A DNA stretch of 64,000 bases from Paeniglutamicibacter psychrophenolicus (GTDB lineage Bacteria > Actinomycetota > Actinomycetes > Actinomycetales > Micrococcaceae). Below, in pieces: positions 18,375 to 29,300 of the stretch (position 1 is the first letter of the stretch; each line of letters opens with the position of its first letter). The position numbers were made by a program, and so were the translations under genes. The stretch spans positions 1 through 64,000 of the forward strand of contig NZ_JAUSSH010000007.1 in the NCBI RefSeq assembly GCF_030812255.1. Reading direction: 5' to 3'. The notes under the pieces are model-generated. The model searched no databases, was not told where the DNA came from, and worked only from the letters and a program-made list of their open reading frames with translations.

Positions 18375-19775
18375 ATGCAGGAACTACACACACTTGAGAA
18401 CCTGGGCAACGTCCACCTGATGGGCATCGGCGGGGTCGGGGTCTCCGCGGTGGCCCGGCTGATGCTGGCCCGCGGCCTGAACGTCTCGGGATCCGACGCC
18501 AAGGAGCTGCCGGTCCTGGACGACCTGCGCGAGGCCGGGGCGCGGATCTGCGTGGGCTACGCCGCCGAGAACCTGGGCGACGCCGACACCGTGGTCATCT
18601 CCTCGATCATCAAGCCCGGAAACCCGGAGTACGACGAGGCCGTGGCCCGCGGGCTGCGGATCCTGCACCGCTCCGAGGGGCTGGCGGCCACCATGGAGGG
18701 CCACCGGGTCATCACCGTGGCCGGGACCCACGGCAAGACCACCACGACCTCGCTGATCGCCTTCATGCTGCGCGAGGCCGGGATCTCCCCGAGCTTCGCC
18801 GTCGGGGCGAACATCGGCTCGCTGGGGTTCAACGCCGAGTACGGGCAGGGGCGGGTGTTCGTGGCCGAGGCCGACGAATCCGACGCCTCGTTCCTGAACT
18901 ACTCCCCGGACGTTGCGGTGGTCACCAACATCGAGGCCGACCACCTGGACCACTACGGTTCCGTCGAGGCCGTGCACCAGGCTTTCCACGCCTTTGCCTC
19001 CCTGCTGCCCGAGGACGGGCTGCTGATCTGCTGCGCCGACGACCCCGGGTCGTTGGCCCTGGCCGAGCGGATGCGCCGCGAGCGCCCGGACTTGCGGGTG
19101 CAGACCTACGGCTTCTCCGAGGACGCCGACCGCCGGCTGGCCGATGCGCACCCGCGCGGACAGCGTTTCGCCTGCACCCTGGAATGGGGCGCCGGGGAAA
19201 CCGCGGAGCTGGAGCTCGCCCTGCCGGGGAACCACAACCTGCTCAACGCCGCAGCGGGCTTCGCCGTCGGCCTGGACTGCGGGCTGGATCCCGAGGTCGC
19301 GGTGGCCGGCCTCGGCGCCTTCACCGGGGCGGCGCGCCGCTTCGACTTCCGCGGCGAGGCCGCCGGGGTGCGGGTCTATGACGACTACGCCCACCACCCC
19401 ACCGAGGTGCTGGCGGCGCTGCGTGCCGCCCGCGCCGTGGCCGGCGACGGGGCGGTCCACGTGCTGTTCCAGCCGCACCTGTTCTCCCGCACCAAGGAAT
19501 TCCACCGCGAGTTCGCCGCGGCGCTCTCGCTGGCGGATTCGGCGTACGTGCTGGAGATCTATCCGGCGCGCGAAACCCCGATCCCCGGGGTGACCAGCGA
19601 ATTGGTGACCCGCGAGCTGAACACCGCCGGCGGGCTGGTGTCCATGGGCAAGGCCGCCGGGGTGCTGGCCGCGGCCGCGAAGGCCGGGGACGTCATCATG
19701 ACCATCGGAGCCGGGGACGTCACCGAGCAGGGCAGCGCCATCCTGGCCGCCCTGGAAGAACGCCCGGGCAGCTGA
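18375..19775 (+). CDS. murC: UDP-MurNAc: L-alanine ligase
   Basis: 466-residue Mur ligase that attaches the first residue (L-Ala) to UDP-MurNAc. It has an N-terminal Rossmann motif VHLMGIGGVGVSAVA, the ATP loop VAGTHGKTTTTSL (~116-128), EADESDASFL, and YDDYAHHPTE in the C-terminal domain. The longer frame opening inside murG is rejected. Stop overlaps the ftsQ start by one base (TGATG). Confidence 0.94.
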   Translation: MQELHTLENLGNVHLMGIGGVGVSAVARLMLARGLNVSGSDAKELPVLDDLREAGARICVGYAAENLGDADTVVISSIIKPGNPEYDEAVARGLRILHRSEGLAATMEGHRVITVAGTHGKTTTTSLIAFMLREAGISPSFAVGANIGSLGFNAEYGQGRVFVAEADESDASFLNYSPDVAVVTNIEADHLDHYGSVEAVHQAFHAFASLLPEDGLLICCADDPGSLALAERMRRERPDLRVQTYGFSEDADRRLADAHPRGQRFACTLEWGAGETAELELALPGNHNLLNAAAGFAVGLDCGLDPEVAVAGLGAFTGAARRFDFRGEAAGVRVYDDYAHHPTEVLAALRAARAVAGDGAVHVLFQPHLFSRTKEFHREFAAALSLADSAYVLEIYPARETPIPGVTSELVTRELNTAGGLVSMGKAAGVLAAAAKAGDVIMTIGAGDVTEQGSAILAALEERPGS

Positions 19776-20530
19776 TGCGGGGCAACACCGGGGCGGGGCC
19801 GGGGGAATCGAACGTCCTTGACCTGCCGCAGGACCCCGCGGTGCGCGCCAGGAAACGCTGGCTCATCGGCGGCGCGGTGGTCGCCGCGCTGGTCGTGGCA
19901 CTGGTCCTGGTGCTGACGTTTTCCCCGATCCTGGCGATCAAGTCGATCACGGTCTCGGGCAACGAGCTGGTCAGCGAGAAGAAGATCCAGCAGGCCCTGG
20001 AGCCGCTGCACGGGGTCCCGCTCTCGCGGGTCGGGACCGGCACGGTCATGGAGCTGCTGGCGGGGGAGCCGGCGGTGAAGGACGCGATCGTGCAGGCCGA
20101 GGCCAACAACACGCTGCAGGTCCAGGTCGTGGAATTCGTTCCGGTGGCGGTGCTGCTGGAGGGCAAGCAGCGTTCCCTGGTGGGCCCCGACGGGCAGCGG
20201 TTGGCGAAGCTGGGTGCCAAGGACAAGCCGAAGCTTCCGACCATCCGCTCGTCGAAGGTGACCAAGGATCCCAAGGTGTTTGCGATGCTCACCCGGGTTC
20301 TCTCAGAACTACCCGATAAGCTGTTGGCGACGGTGGATCATGCAACGGCCACCAGCAAGGACTTTGTCGAGCTCAAGCTCAACGACGGGACACTGGTGAT
20401 TTGGGGCAACGACCAGGATTCGGCGCTCAAGACAAAGGTTCTTGAAGCACTTCTGGGGGCACCGAAGGACAAGAAGGCACCGATCAAGGTGTACGACATT
20501 TCCAGCCCGCAGCACCCGGTGGCCCGTTAA
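19775..20530 (+). CDS. ftsQ: Division protein FtsQ (POTRA)
   Basis: 251 residues. A short cytoplasmic tail, one membrane span (~29-50), then an extracytoplasmic POTRA domain (ILAIKSITVSGNELVSEKKI) and the FtsQ beta domain (VEFVPVAVLLEGKQRSLVGPDGQRL). Part of the FtsQLB complex linking the Z-ring to septal wall synthesis. One-base overlap with murC. No ddl gene lies between murC and ftsQ, unlike in many bacteria. Confidence 0.9.
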   Translation: MRGNTGAGPGESNVLDLPQDPAVRARKRWLIGGAVVAALVVALVLVLTFSPILAIKSITVSGNELVSEKKIQQALEPLHGVPLSRVGTGTVMELLAGEPAVKDAIVQAEANNTLQVQVVEFVPVAVLLEGKQRSLVGPDGQRLAKLGAKDKPKLPTIRSSKVTKDPKVFAMLTRVLSELPDKLLATVDHATATSKDFVELKLNDGTLVIWGNDQDSALKTKVLEALLGAPKDKKAPIKVYDISSPQHPVAR

Positions 20531-20729
20531 CGGTCCGCCAAAGGCATAATTACAAGAAAAAAGAACGACTTAGGGGCGACACGCTGCCTTGGTCGTTGCA
20601 TGTACGAACCACGAAACATAGCGTTTTAATAGCGGTTGCTTGACATAACTATAACCTTCGAGTTGAGGGTTAACGTTGGTCCGGTTGAGCTTCCTCGGTC
20701 AGCAGCACATCGAACAAGGGAATCAGGAC
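20531..20729 (+). promoter_or_regulatory. ftsQ-ftsZ intergenic region with probable ftsZ promoter
   Basis: About 200 AT-richer bases. TTGACA lies at 20640-20645 without a clear -10 partner at normal spacing. An imperfect inverted repeat, AACCTTC / GAGGGTT, follows at 20653-20671. Independent expression of ftsZ is typical, so this is its likely control region; exact elements are uncertain. Confidence 0.4.
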
Positions 20730-21899
20730 GTGGCAGCTCCACAGAACTACCTCGCCGTCATCAAGGTCGTCGGCATTGGCGGTGGCGGCGTCAACGCCGT
20801 CAACCGCATGATCGAAGTTGGCCTGCGAGGCGTCGAATTTATTGCAATCAACACGGATGCGCAGGCATTGCTCATGAGCGATGCCGACGTCAAGCTCGAT
20901 GTGGGACGCGAACTTACCCGTGGCCTGGGCGCCGGCGCCAACCCCGATGTGGGTCGCCAGGCAGCCGAGGACCACGCGGAGGAAATCGAGGAAGTGCTGC
21001 GCGGGGCCGATATGGTCTTCGTCACCGCCGGTGAAGGCGGTGGCACCGGTACCGGTGGCGCGCCGGTCATCGCACGCATTGCCCGCGGTCTGGGCGCACT
21101 GACCATTGGCGTGGTCACCCGTCCGTTCACCTTCGAGGGCCGTCGCCGCGCCACCAGCGCCGACAACGGCATCGAGGCGCTGCGCGACGAGGTCGACACC
21201 CTCATCGTCATCCCCAACGACCGCCTGCTCTCGATCTCCGACCGCAACGTCTCGGTCCTGGACGCATTCCGCCAGGCCGACCAGGTGCTGCTTTCCGGCG
21301 TCCAGGGCATCACCGACCTGATCACCACCCCGGGCCTGATCAACCTCGACTTCGCCGACGTGAAGTCGGTCATGCAGGGAGCCGGCTCGGCATTGATGGG
21401 CATCGGTTCGGCACGCGGCGAGGATCGCGCGGTCAAGGCGGCCGAGCTCGCCATCGCCTCCCCGCTGCTCGAGGCCTCCATCGACGGCGCCCACGGCGTC
21501 CTGCTGTCCATCCAGGGCGGCTCGGACCTCGGCCTGTTCGAGATCAACGAGGCCGCACGCCTCGTCCAGGAAGTCGCGCACCCGGAAGCCAACATCATCT
21601 TCGGCGCCGTCATCGACGATGCCCTGGGCGACGAGGCACGCGTGACGGTGATCGCCGCCGGCTTCGACCAGGTCGACGCCACCAGCGCCCCGCAGACCGT
21701 GCAGCCAGCGGTTCGCAACGCCCCTGCGGCCCCGGCAGCGGCACCCGCCGCCCCGATGGCGGCACCGGCGGCGGCGCGCGAGGAAGTTCGCGCGGCGGTT
21801 GCCACGGCCGAGCCGGGCTTCGAGGAACTCCCCGCCATCGTTGAGCCGGACCTCTCGGCCACCAACGACGACCTGGATGTCCCCGACTTCCTGAAATAG
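20730..21899 (+). CDS. ftsZ: Cell division GTPase FtsZ
   Basis: 389-residue tubulin-like GTPase forming the Z-ring. [15 protein letters not shown] opens the nucleotide site, [15 protein letters not shown] (~102-116) is the tubulin signature, and the T7-loop region [11 protein letters not shown] completes GTPase sites between subunits. After an Ala/Pro-rich linker the protein ends [10 protein letters not shown], the conserved C-terminal peptide that docks to SepF in actinobacteria lacking FtsA. GTG 20730 gives the family N-terminus [13 protein letters not shown]; the upstream ATG at 20676 is unlikely. Confidence 0.96.
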   Translation: MAAPQNYLAVIKVVGIGGGGVNAVNRMIEVGLRGVEFIAINTDAQALLMSDADVKLDVGRELTRGLGAGANPDVGRQAAEDHAEEIEEVLRGADMVFVTAGEGGGTGTGGAPVIARIARGLGALTIGVVTRPFTFEGRRRATSADNGIEALRDEVDTLIVIPNDRLLSISDRNVSVLDAFRQADQVLLSGVQGITDLITTPGLINLDFADVKSVMQGAGSALMGIGSARGEDRAVKAAELAIASPLLEASIDGAHGVLLSIQGGSDLGLFEINEAARLVQEVAHPEANIIFGAVIDDALGDEARVTVIAAGFDQVDATSAPQTVQPAVRNAPAAPAAAPAAPMAAPAAAREEVRAAVATAEPGFEELPAIVEPDLSATNDDLDVPDFLK

Positions 21900-21937
21900 G
21901 CGGGAAAACGCCGGAGAGGGATCCTTCAAGGCCCACC

Positions 21938-22681
21938 ATGTTGCGATACCAATCGACGCTCGCCCCGAGCGTGCACATTGCATTCACTTCCGTGGCCGAA
22001 GGAAACCTTGCCGTCCACGTTCCGGACGATCGCGACGCCGTGCTGCTGCGGCGTCGCGATCTGGAACAGGACCTGGGCCTGGGCCCGAAGCGGTTCAGCT
22101 ACATGAACCAGATCCACTCGGCCACGGTGCTTGAGGTGGCCGAAGGATCCCGGGACACCGGGATTCCCACCTGCGACGCCCTGTTCAGCCCGGACGCCGC
22201 GTCGCCGCTAGCCGTGATGGTCGCCGACTGCGTTCCGGTGGTCTTTGTCGGAACCGGGGAGCACGGCGCCCTCAGCGCGGTCGCACACGCCGGACGACGC
22301 GGACTGCTCGACGGCATCCTGGGCGCCACGGCCGAACGCCTGCGTGCGGCCGGGGCCCGGCAGCTCGAGGCCTGGATCGGGCCGGCCATCTGTGGAGCCT
22401 GCTACGAGGTTCCCGAGGCCATGGCTGCCGAAGCCAGCGGGCAACGCCCCGGGATCGGGTCCAGAACCCGCCAGGGAACCACCGGGCTGGACCTGCCGCA
22501 CGCGGCGGCAGCCGAACTGCGCGACCTTGGCGTCAGCGTCACCGAATCGGGGATCTGCACCCTGGAGAACGAGGACTACTTTTCCTACCGCAGGGATCCA
22601 GGCACCGGCCGGCTGGCCGGATTGGTGTGGGACACGGCCACCCCGGGCTGGCCGGGAACCGGACCGGGCGCCCGGCGCTAG
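21938..22681 (+). CDS. pgeF: PgeF/YfiH-type purine nucleosidase-laccase family protein
   Basis: 247-residue member of the multicopper-polyphenol-oxidase (YfiH/PgeF) family. Metal-site residues are in MNQIHSATV, MVADCVPVV and VAHAGRRGLLDG; the late IGPAICGACYEV motif is also conserved. E. coli PgeF hydrolyses mis-incorporated UDP-MurNAc-L-Ser, and other members act on purine nucleosides; which applies here is not clear. Lies 38 bases after ftsZ, a normal position in Gram-positive dcw clusters. The yggS gene that often follows is absent. Confidence 0.85.
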   Translation: MLRYQSTLAPSVHIAFTSVAEGNLAVHVPDDRDAVLLRRRDLEQDLGLGPKRFSYMNQIHSATVLEVAEGSRDTGIPTCDALFSPDAASPLAVMVADCVPVVFVGTGEHGALSAVAHAGRRGLLDGILGATAERLRAAGARQLEAWIGPAICGACYEVPEAMAAEASGQRPGIGSRTRQGTTGLDLPHAAAAELRDLGVSVTESGICTLENEDYFSYRRDPGTGRLAGLVWDTATPGWPGTGPGARR

Positions 22682-22861
22682 CCCGCGGTCCACCCCGGGC
22701 ACCACCTTCCGGGGCCCCGGGCACAACCCCCGCGGTGCGACACACCGCGCAAATCGCCCCAATGTCCTCCGGCACCGCCAAATGGTGCTGTAGCGTCTAG
22801 TTAGCGGAGAGACTTGCGGTTCGGTAAACCGCCGACCGCGCACGATCAAAAGGAGAAGACC

Positions 22862-23395
22862 ATGGCTGGCGCATTGCGCAAGACAATGATCTACCTGGGA
22901 CTCGCCGAGGGTGACGAGAACTTCGAGGCCGAGAAGCACGACATTGAAGCGCGTGAAGAAGTGCGTGTTGTCGAGCCGGTCCGCGAAGAGCCGGTTGCCG
23001 CACAGCCTGCTCCGGTAGCACCAGTGGCACCCCGCCCTGTCATCGAAAACGAATACCGGGCTCCGGTAACACCCATCAAGCGCGCACCTTCTGCACGGGA
23101 CGAGGACTCTTCATTGCGTCAGATCACCACCGTTCATCCACGTTCTTACAATGATGCAAAAATCATTGGCGAGAACTTCCGTGATGGCATCCCCGTCATC
23201 ATGAACGTCACGGACATGGGTGAAGCAGACGCCAAGCGCCTGGTTGATTTCTCCGCGGGGCTGGTCTTTGCCCTGCACGGCAGCATCGAGCGCGTCACCA
23301 ACAAGGTGTTCCTGCTTTCACCCTCCACGGTCGAGGTCCTGGGTGAGGACAAGAAGCAGTCCGAAGACCAGGCCACGTTTTTCAACCAGAGCTAA
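22862..23395 (+). CDS. sepF: Z-ring anchor protein SepF
   Basis: 177 residues. The N-terminal amphipathic helix ([16 protein letters not shown]) binds membrane, a Glu/Pro/Val-rich linker follows, and a C-terminal SepF fold ([39 protein letters not shown]) binds the FtsZ tail. It is the membrane tether for FtsZ in organisms without FtsA. AAGGAGA precedes the ATG. An in-frame TTG 16 codons upstream is not used. Confidence 0.93.
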   Translation: MAGALRKTMIYLGLAEGDENFEAEKHDIEAREEVRVVEPVREEPVAAQPAPVAPVAPRPVIENEYRAPVTPIKRAPSARDEDSSLRQITTVHPRSYNDAKIIGENFRDGIPVIMNVTDMGEADAKRLVDFSAGLVFALHGSIERVTNKVFLLSPSTVEVLGEDKKQSEDQATFFNQS

Positions 23396-23416
23396 GTTCA
23401 AGGGTTCGTAGGAATA

Positions 23417-23722
23417 GTGGAGCTAATTTTCGCACTGTTGTATGTGGTGCTGACGGTGCTGCAAGTCATGTTGCTGTTGCGCATAGTGCTTGACGTCACG
23501 GAGTCGTTTGCGCGCTCGTGGCGTCCGCGCGGCATGGCGCTGGTCGCGGTCTCGCTGATCGCCAAGACCACCGACCCGCCGATGCGCTGGTTGCGCTCGC
23601 GCATAAAACCGCTGGATCTCGGGGGAATCCGCCTGGATCTGGCGTTCATCATTTTGTTCTTCGCCGTCATCGTGCTCAAGATTATTGTGAACAACCTGGG
23701 CATGGCCACGGTGCAGGGATAG
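23417..23722 (+). CDS. YggT family membrane protein
   Basis: 101 residues with two hydrophobic segments (~2-24 and ~72-94) flanking a basic loop with TTDPPMRWLRSRI, the YggT signature. Conserved next to sepF and divIVA and thought to act in division or osmotic balance; molecular role unknown. GTG start with AGGA upstream, 21 bases after sepF. Confidence 0.87.
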   Translation: MELIFALLYVVLTVLQVMLLLRIVLDVTESFARSWRPRGMALVAVSLIAKTTDPPMRWLRSRIKPLDLGGIRLDLAFIILFFAVIVLKIIVNNLGMATVQG

Positions 23723-23936
23723 GCCTTGAAAGAGGCATGAATTACGGTGCGACAAGGGCCAAGGCAAGAGACTTTTGGAAAGAAAGTGCGTTGCCTTTAG
23801 CCTTTACCGGCCCAGTCGTTATAGTGTTGTCACATTAGGCGCAACGACTGCACCGGGTTGCGCACCAATAAACGGTAAGTGTACTCGAGCCGCACTTCAG
23901 CGGTTCGAGGAGAGAACCAAGTATCGAGGTGACCAG

Positions 23937-24626
23937 ATGGCTCTCACGCCAGAAGATGTAGTCAACAAGCGATTTCAGCCGACGAAGTTTCGTGAAGGCT
24001 ACGATCAGGATGAGGTTGACGATTTCCTAGACGAGATCGTTGTCGAGCTACGTCGTCTGACGCAGGAGAATGACGAACTGCGTCGCCGCCTGTCGGAAGC
24101 CGGCATCAGCGAAGGCGAACAGTCCGTTCCTGCCCCTGTGGCGGCCGCACCGGCAGCCAAGCCTGCCGAGGCCGACAAGCCCAAGGAAGCCAAGGCTCCC
24201 GAGGCCAAGAAGGAAGAGCCCAAGGCAGCCGAAGCGCCCAAGGCAGCCGAGCCGGCCAAGGTTGTTGCAGCAGCCCCGGCCGCAGCTCCCGCCCAGGCTT
24301 CCACCGCCGAATCGGCCGCAGGCGTTCTCGCCATGGCCCAGCGCCTGCACGACGAATACGTCTCCGCGGGTGTCGAGCAGCGAGACAAGATCATCGCCGA
24401 AGCCCAGGTCGAGGCCAACAGCCTCGTTTCCGAGGCCGAGGAGAAGAGCCGCAAGACCCTCTCCGCACTGGAACAGCAGAAAACTGTCCTGGAGCGCAAG
24501 GTCGAGCAGCTGCGTGGTTTCGAACGCGACTACCGTGCACGCCTGAAGACCTACATCGAGGGCCAGCTTCGCGACCTCGAAGCCAAGGGCTCCATGGACA
24601 CGGCAGACGCCAAGGACAACGGCTAA
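23937..24626 (+). CDS. wag31: DivIVA/Wag31 polar growth scaffold
   Basis: 229-residue coiled-coil protein that marks the poles and organises tip growth and septum placement. The DivIVA membrane-binding N-terminus MALTPEDVVNKRFQPTKFRE and first coiled coil (~25-55) are followed by an Ala/Pro/Lys-rich spacer (~60-125). A second long coiled coil (~130-215) starts GVLAMAQRLHDEYV. GAGGTGA lies before the ATG; the 54-codon upstream extension is rejected. A TATAGT hexamer at 23820-23825 may be its own -10. Confidence 0.93.
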   Translation: MALTPEDVVNKRFQPTKFREGYDQDEVDDFLDEIVVELRRLTQENDELRRRLSEAGISEGEQSVPAPVAAAPAAKPAEADKPKEAKAPEAKKEEPKAAEAPKAAEPAKVVAAAPAAAPAQASTAESAAGVLAMAQRLHDEYVSAGVEQRDKIIAEAQVEANSLVSEAEEKSRKTLSALEQQKTVLERKVEQLRGFERDYRARLKTYIEGQLRDLEAKGSMDTADAKDNG

Positions 24627-24664
24627 TCTGCTTCACCACTTGCCTCGCATATTGATGGCTTAAG

Positions 24665-24698
24665 ATTGTTGGCGGCCGGGTTACCGGCCGCCAACAAT
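24665..24698 (+). terminator. Perfect 15-bp hairpin between wag31 and lspA
   Basis: ATTGTTGGCGGCCGG and its exact reverse complement flank a GTTA loop. No T run follows, so it may be a processing or attenuation structure rather than a classical terminator. It ends 12 bases before the lspA ribosome site region. Confidence 0.6.
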
Positions 24699-24713
24699 GC
24701 GTTAAAGGACATG

Positions 24714-25304
24714 ATGGAAAACAGCTCCGTACCACCGGCACCACAGGGTGCCGCCAAGCCCGCGGCAGGCAGCGCCACCCGGCGCCACCTGGTGCTCGCC
24801 ACGAGCACCCTGGCCGTCCTGGCGCTGGTCCTCGACCAGTTCACCAAGCGCATCGTTGAAACCAGCATGTACGAGGGCCAGGTGACCGATGTCTTCCCGC
24901 CGCTGCTGCGCTGGTACTTCATCAAGAACTCCGGTGCCGCCTTCTCCATGGGCGAGGGCGTCACCTGGATCTTCACCATCATCCAGGCCGCAGTGCTGCT
25001 CTATGTCGCGATCTTCCTGGTGCGCAAGGTCCGCGTCTGGTCCTGGGCACTGGCCCTGGGCGGGCTGATGGGCGGGGTTGCGGGAAACCTCACCGACCGG
25101 CTGTTCCGTCCGCCGTCCTTCGGGCACGGACACGTGGTCGACTTCATCGCCCTGCCGAACTTTGCCATCTTCAACGTTGCGGACATGTTCATCGTCTGTT
25201 CAATGGTCTCCATCTGCCTCCTGCTGTTCACCGGCCGGGAGCTCGACGGCAGCAGGTCCGGCTCCAAGGACAAACCCGGGACCGATACGCAGGAGAAGCC
25301 GTGA
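24714..25304 (+). CDS. lspA: Lipoprotein signal peptidase
   Basis: 196-residue type II signal peptidase that removes the signal peptide of prolipoproteins after lipidation. Four membrane spans. Conserved boxes are LDQFTKRIV (D), [22 protein letters not shown], and FNVADMFIV with the catalytic aspartates in HVVDFI and NVADMFI. Two adjacent ATGs exist; the second (24714) has better spacing from AAAGGA. The stop overlaps the rluD start by four bases. Confidence 0.92.
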   Translation: MENSSVPPAPQGAAKPAAGSATRRHLVLATSTLAVLALVLDQFTKRIVETSMYEGQVTDVFPPLLRWYFIKNSGAAFSMGEGVTWIFTIIQAAVLLYVAIFLVRKVRVWSWALALGGLMGGVAGNLTDRLFRPPSFGHGHVVDFIALPNFAIFNVADMFIVCSMVSICLLLFTGRELDGSRSGSKDKPGTDTQEKP

Positions 25305-26239
25305 GCGGCGAACGCACCGAAACACTCCAGGTCTCCGAGGAAGAAGCCGGCACGCGCATCGATGCCTTCCTGGTCCAACGGCTGGGCATCTCCCGTGGCC
25401 AGGCGGCGCTGCTGTGCAGCGAAGGCAACGTCACCATGGCCGGAAAGGCCCTGGGGAAGTCCCGCAAGGCCCCCGCGGGGGCAACCATCGAAGTCTTCAT
25501 CCCGCTTCGTCCGGACCCACTAGAAATCAGGGTAGAACTCGTGGAAGACCTCAAGATCATCGCCGACGACGATGACTACGTCGTCATCGACAAGCCCGTG
25601 GGGGTCGCCGCACACCCCTCGCCGGGCTGGGTCGGGCCCACCGTCGTCGGGGCCCTGATGGCCGCGGGCTACCGGATTTCCACCTCCGGCGCCTCCGAAC
25701 GCCAAGGCATCGTCCACCGCCTGGACGTAGGCACCAGCGGCCTGATGGTCGTCGCCAAGACCGAACGCGCCTACACGGCACTCAAGCGCGCCTTCAAGGA
25801 ACGCACCCCGAAAAAGATCTACCACGCGGTGGTCCAGGGACTGCCCGACCCGCTCGAGGGCACCATCAACGCCCCGCTGGGACGGCACCCGGGCCACGAC
25901 TGGAAGTTCGCCGTCGTCGAGGACGGCCGCGACTCGGTGACCCACTACAAGGTCATTGAGGCCTTCGGCCGAGCCTCGCTGGTGGAGGTCAACCTGGAAA
26001 CCGGGCGCACCCACCAGATCCGCGTGCATTTCTCCGCCCTGCGCCACCCCTGCGCCGGGGACCAGACCTACGGGGCCGACCCGAAGCTGGCCGCCGCCCT
26101 GGGCCTGACCCGGCAGTGGCTGCACGCCCAGCGGCTGGGCTTCTTCCACCCGGTGAGCGGCGAATGGGTCGAATACACCAGTGAATACCCGCTGGACCTG
26201 AACAACGCCCTGGAAATGCTGCGCGAGGGCAACTTCTAG
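25301..26239 (+). CDS. rluD: RluA-family ribosomal large subunit pseudouridine synthase
   Basis: 312 residues. An N-terminal S4 RNA-binding domain (~13-60) precedes an RluA-type catalytic domain with [16 protein letters not shown] (catalytic Asp) and [11 protein letters not shown]. It isomerises uridines in 23S rRNA; the RluD-type target set is inferred from position after lspA. GTG start with AGGAG upstream, overlapping lspA by four bases. Last gene of the dcw-linked operon. Confidence 0.9.
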   Translation: MSGERTETLQVSEEEAGTRIDAFLVQRLGISRGQAALLCSEGNVTMAGKALGKSRKAPAGATIEVFIPLRPDPLEIRVELVEDLKIIADDDDYVVIDKPVGVAAHPSPGWVGPTVVGALMAAGYRISTSGASERQGIVHRLDVGTSGLMVVAKTERAYTALKRAFKERTPKKIYHAVVQGLPDPLEGTINAPLGRHPGHDWKFAVVEDGRDSVTHYKVIEAFGRASLVEVNLETGRTHQIRVHFSALRHPCAGDQTYGADPKLAAALGLTRQWLHAQRLGFFHPVSGEWVEYTSEYPLDLNNALEMLREGNF

Positions 26240-26246
26240 GACCTCG

Positions 26247-26277
26247 GCGGCACCCGCGGCACGGCTTCGGGTGCCGC
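26247..26277 (+). terminator. Hairpin after rluD
   Basis: GCGGCACCCG pairs with CGGGTGCCGC across an 11-base loop that can also fold. The tail is TATTCA, a weak T tract. Probably ends the dcw-lspA-rluD transcript. Confidence 0.55.
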
Positions 26278-26323
26278 TATTCACATCCGGTTCGATTGGC
26301 CGGCATTGCTTGACGCAACGGCC

Positions 26324-26336
26324 TAGACTGGATCGG
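26324..26336 (+). promoter_or_regulatory. -10 element for leaderless dnaE
   Basis: TAGACT at 26324-26329 is six bases from the GTG start at 26336 and there is no Shine-Dalgarno, suggesting transcription starts at the initiation codon. Confidence 0.5.
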
Positions 26337-29300
26337 TGGCTAGCTCAAATCGCGATGGATTCGTACACCTTCACACACACACCGAATATTCAATGCTTGA
26401 CGGTGCTGCGCGCCTGACAGAACTCTTTGAAGAGACCAACCGGCTCGGGATGACCGCCCTGGCCACCACCGACCACGGCTATTTGTTCGGTGCCTTCGAC
26501 TTCTGGTCCAAGGCAACCGCCGCCGGCGTCAAGCCGATCATCGGCATCGAGGCCTACGTCACCCCGGGCACCGCGCGCGACGACAAGACCCGTGTGAAGT
26601 GGCGCACCGACGAGTCCCAGCGCCGCGACGACGTCTCCGGCGGTGGCCTCTACACCCACATGACGCTGCTGAGCTACAACAACACCGGCATGAAGAACCT
26701 GTTCAAGGCCTCCTCCATCGCCTCGCTCGACTCGGTCTTCGGCAAGTACCCGCGCCTTGACCGCGACCTGCTGAACACTTACCACGAGGGCATCATCGCC
26801 ACCACCGGCTGCCCGTCCGGAGAGGTGCAGACCAAGCTCCGCCTGGGCCAATACAACGAGGCCAAGGCGGCCGCCGCCGAGTTCCAGGACCTGTTCGGCA
26901 AGGAAAACTACTTCTGCGAGTTCATGGACCACGGCCTGGACATCGAGCGCCGGGTCACCAAGGACCTGCTGCGCCTGGCCAAGGAACTGGACATCCCGCG
27001 GCTTGCCACCAACGACCTGCACTACACCCACGAGCACGACGCCCCGGCCCACGAGGCCTTGCTGGCCATCAACTCCGGGTCCACGCTGGACGAGCCGACG
27101 TACGACCAGGGCGGTTCGCGCTTCGCCTTCTCCGGTTCCGGCTACTACCTCAAGTCCCCGGCCGAAATGCGCCACCTGTTCCGGGAAATGCCCGACGCCT
27201 GCGACAACACCCTGCTGATCGCCGAGCGCGCCGAGGTCTCCTTCGACACCAGCGCCAACTACATGCCGCGCTTCCCCTGCCCGCCCGGGGAGGACGAGAC
27301 CAGCTGGCTGATCAAGGAAGTCGACACCGGACTGCACTACCGCTACCCCAACGGCATCCCTGACGACGTGCGACGCCAGGCGGACTACGAACTCGACGTC
27401 ATCATCAAGATGGGCTTCCCCGGCTACTTCCTGGTCGTGGCCGACTTCATCAACTGGTCCAAGGACAACGGCATCCGCGTGGGACCCGGGCGCGGCTCCG
27501 GCGCCGGGTCCATGGTCGCGTACGCCATGCGCATCACCGACCTGGACCCGCTGCACCACGGGCTGATCTTCGAACGCTTCCTGAACCCCGAGCGCGTCTC
27601 CATGCCCGACTTCGACGTCGACTTCGATGATAGGCGCCGCTCGGAAGTGATCAGGTACGTCACCGAGAAGTACGGCGACGAACGCGTGTCCATGATCGTG
27701 ACCTACGGGTCGATCAAGACCAAGCAGGCGCTGAAGGATTCCTCGCGCGTGCTGGGCTACCCCTTCTCCATGGGCGAGCAGCTGACCAAGGCCCTGCCCC
27801 CGGCCGTCATGGCCAAGGACATCCCGCTCAACGACATCGAGGACCCCAAGTCCAAGCGCTACTCCGAGGCCGGGGACTTCCGCCAGTTGGTGGCCACCGA
27901 CCCGGAAGCCGCGCGCGTCTTCGAGACCGCCAAGGGCCTCGAGGGGCTCAAGCGGCAATGGGGCGTGCACGCCGCCGGGGTCATCATGAGCTCGGATCCG
28001 ATCATCGACGTCATCCCGATCATGCGCCGCATCCAGGACGGGCAGGTCATCACGCAATTCGACTACCCGACCTGCGAAGGCCTGGGGCTGATCAAGATGG
28101 ACTTCCTGGGGTTGCGCAACCTCACCATCATTTCCGACGCCCTGGAAAACATGAAGGCGAACCAGGGCGTGGACCTGGACCTGGAGCGCCTGGAACTCGA
28201 CGACGCCGGAGCCTACGAGCTGATGGCCCGCGGCGACACCCTGGGCGTGTTCCAGCTCGACGGCGGGCCCATGCGTTCGCTGCTCAAGCTCATGCGCCCG
28301 GACAACTTCGAAGACATCTCCGCGGTGCTCGCGCTGTACCGCCCGGGCCCGATGGGCGCGAACTCGCACAACAACTATGCGTTGCGCAAGAACAAGCTCC
28401 AGGAAGAAACCCCGATCCACCCGACCCTCCTGGAACCGCTGCGGGAGATCCTGGGAACCACCTACGGCCTGATCGTGTACCAGGAGCAGGTCATGTCCAT
28501 CGCGCAGAAACTGGCCGGCTTCTCGCTGGGCCAGGCAGACATCCTGCGCCGCGCCATGGGCAAGAAGAAGAAATCGGAACTGGACAAGCAGTTTGCCGGC
28601 TTCTCCCAGGGCATGATCGACAACGGGTACTCCATGGAGGCCGTCAAGGCCCTGTGGGACATCCTGCTTCCCTTCTCCGACTACGCCTTCAACAAGGCGC
28701 ACTCGGCCGCCTACGGCGTGATCTCCTACTGGACCGCGTACCTCAAGGCCCATTACCCCTCCGAATACATGGCCGCCCTGCTGACGTCCGTCGCGGACGA
28801 CAAGGACAAGACGGCCATGTACCTGAACGAGTGCCGGCACATGGGCATCACCGTGCTGGCGCCCGACGTGAACGAATCGGCGTTGAACTTCACCCCGGTC
28901 GGCACCGACATCCGCTTCGGCATGGGGGCGATCCGCAACGTCGGCGCCAACGTCGTCAACGCCCTTGTCGAGGCCCGCAATGAAAAGGGCAAGTTCGAGA
29001 ACTTCGCCGACTTCCTGCAAAAGGTCCCCGCGGTGGTCTGCAACAAGCGCACCATCGAATCGTTGATCAAGGCCGGGGCCTTCGACTCCATGGGCCACGC
29101 GCGCCGTGCGCTGGTCGCCATCCACGAAGAGGCCGTGGACTCGGTCATCGCGGTCAAGCGCAACGAGGCCGCCAACCAGTTCGACCTCTTCAGCGCGTTC
29201 GACGATCCGACCGCCGCGGCCGGCATGACGGTCTCGGTCCCGGACCTGCCGGACTGGGAAAAGAAGGACAAGCTCGCCTTCGAACGCGACATGCTGGGCC

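Noticed and set aside
15835-18393. 852-residue minus-strand frame opposite ftsW and murG
   Set aside because: No recognisable domain and Gln/Gly/His-rich; antisense to two certain genes.
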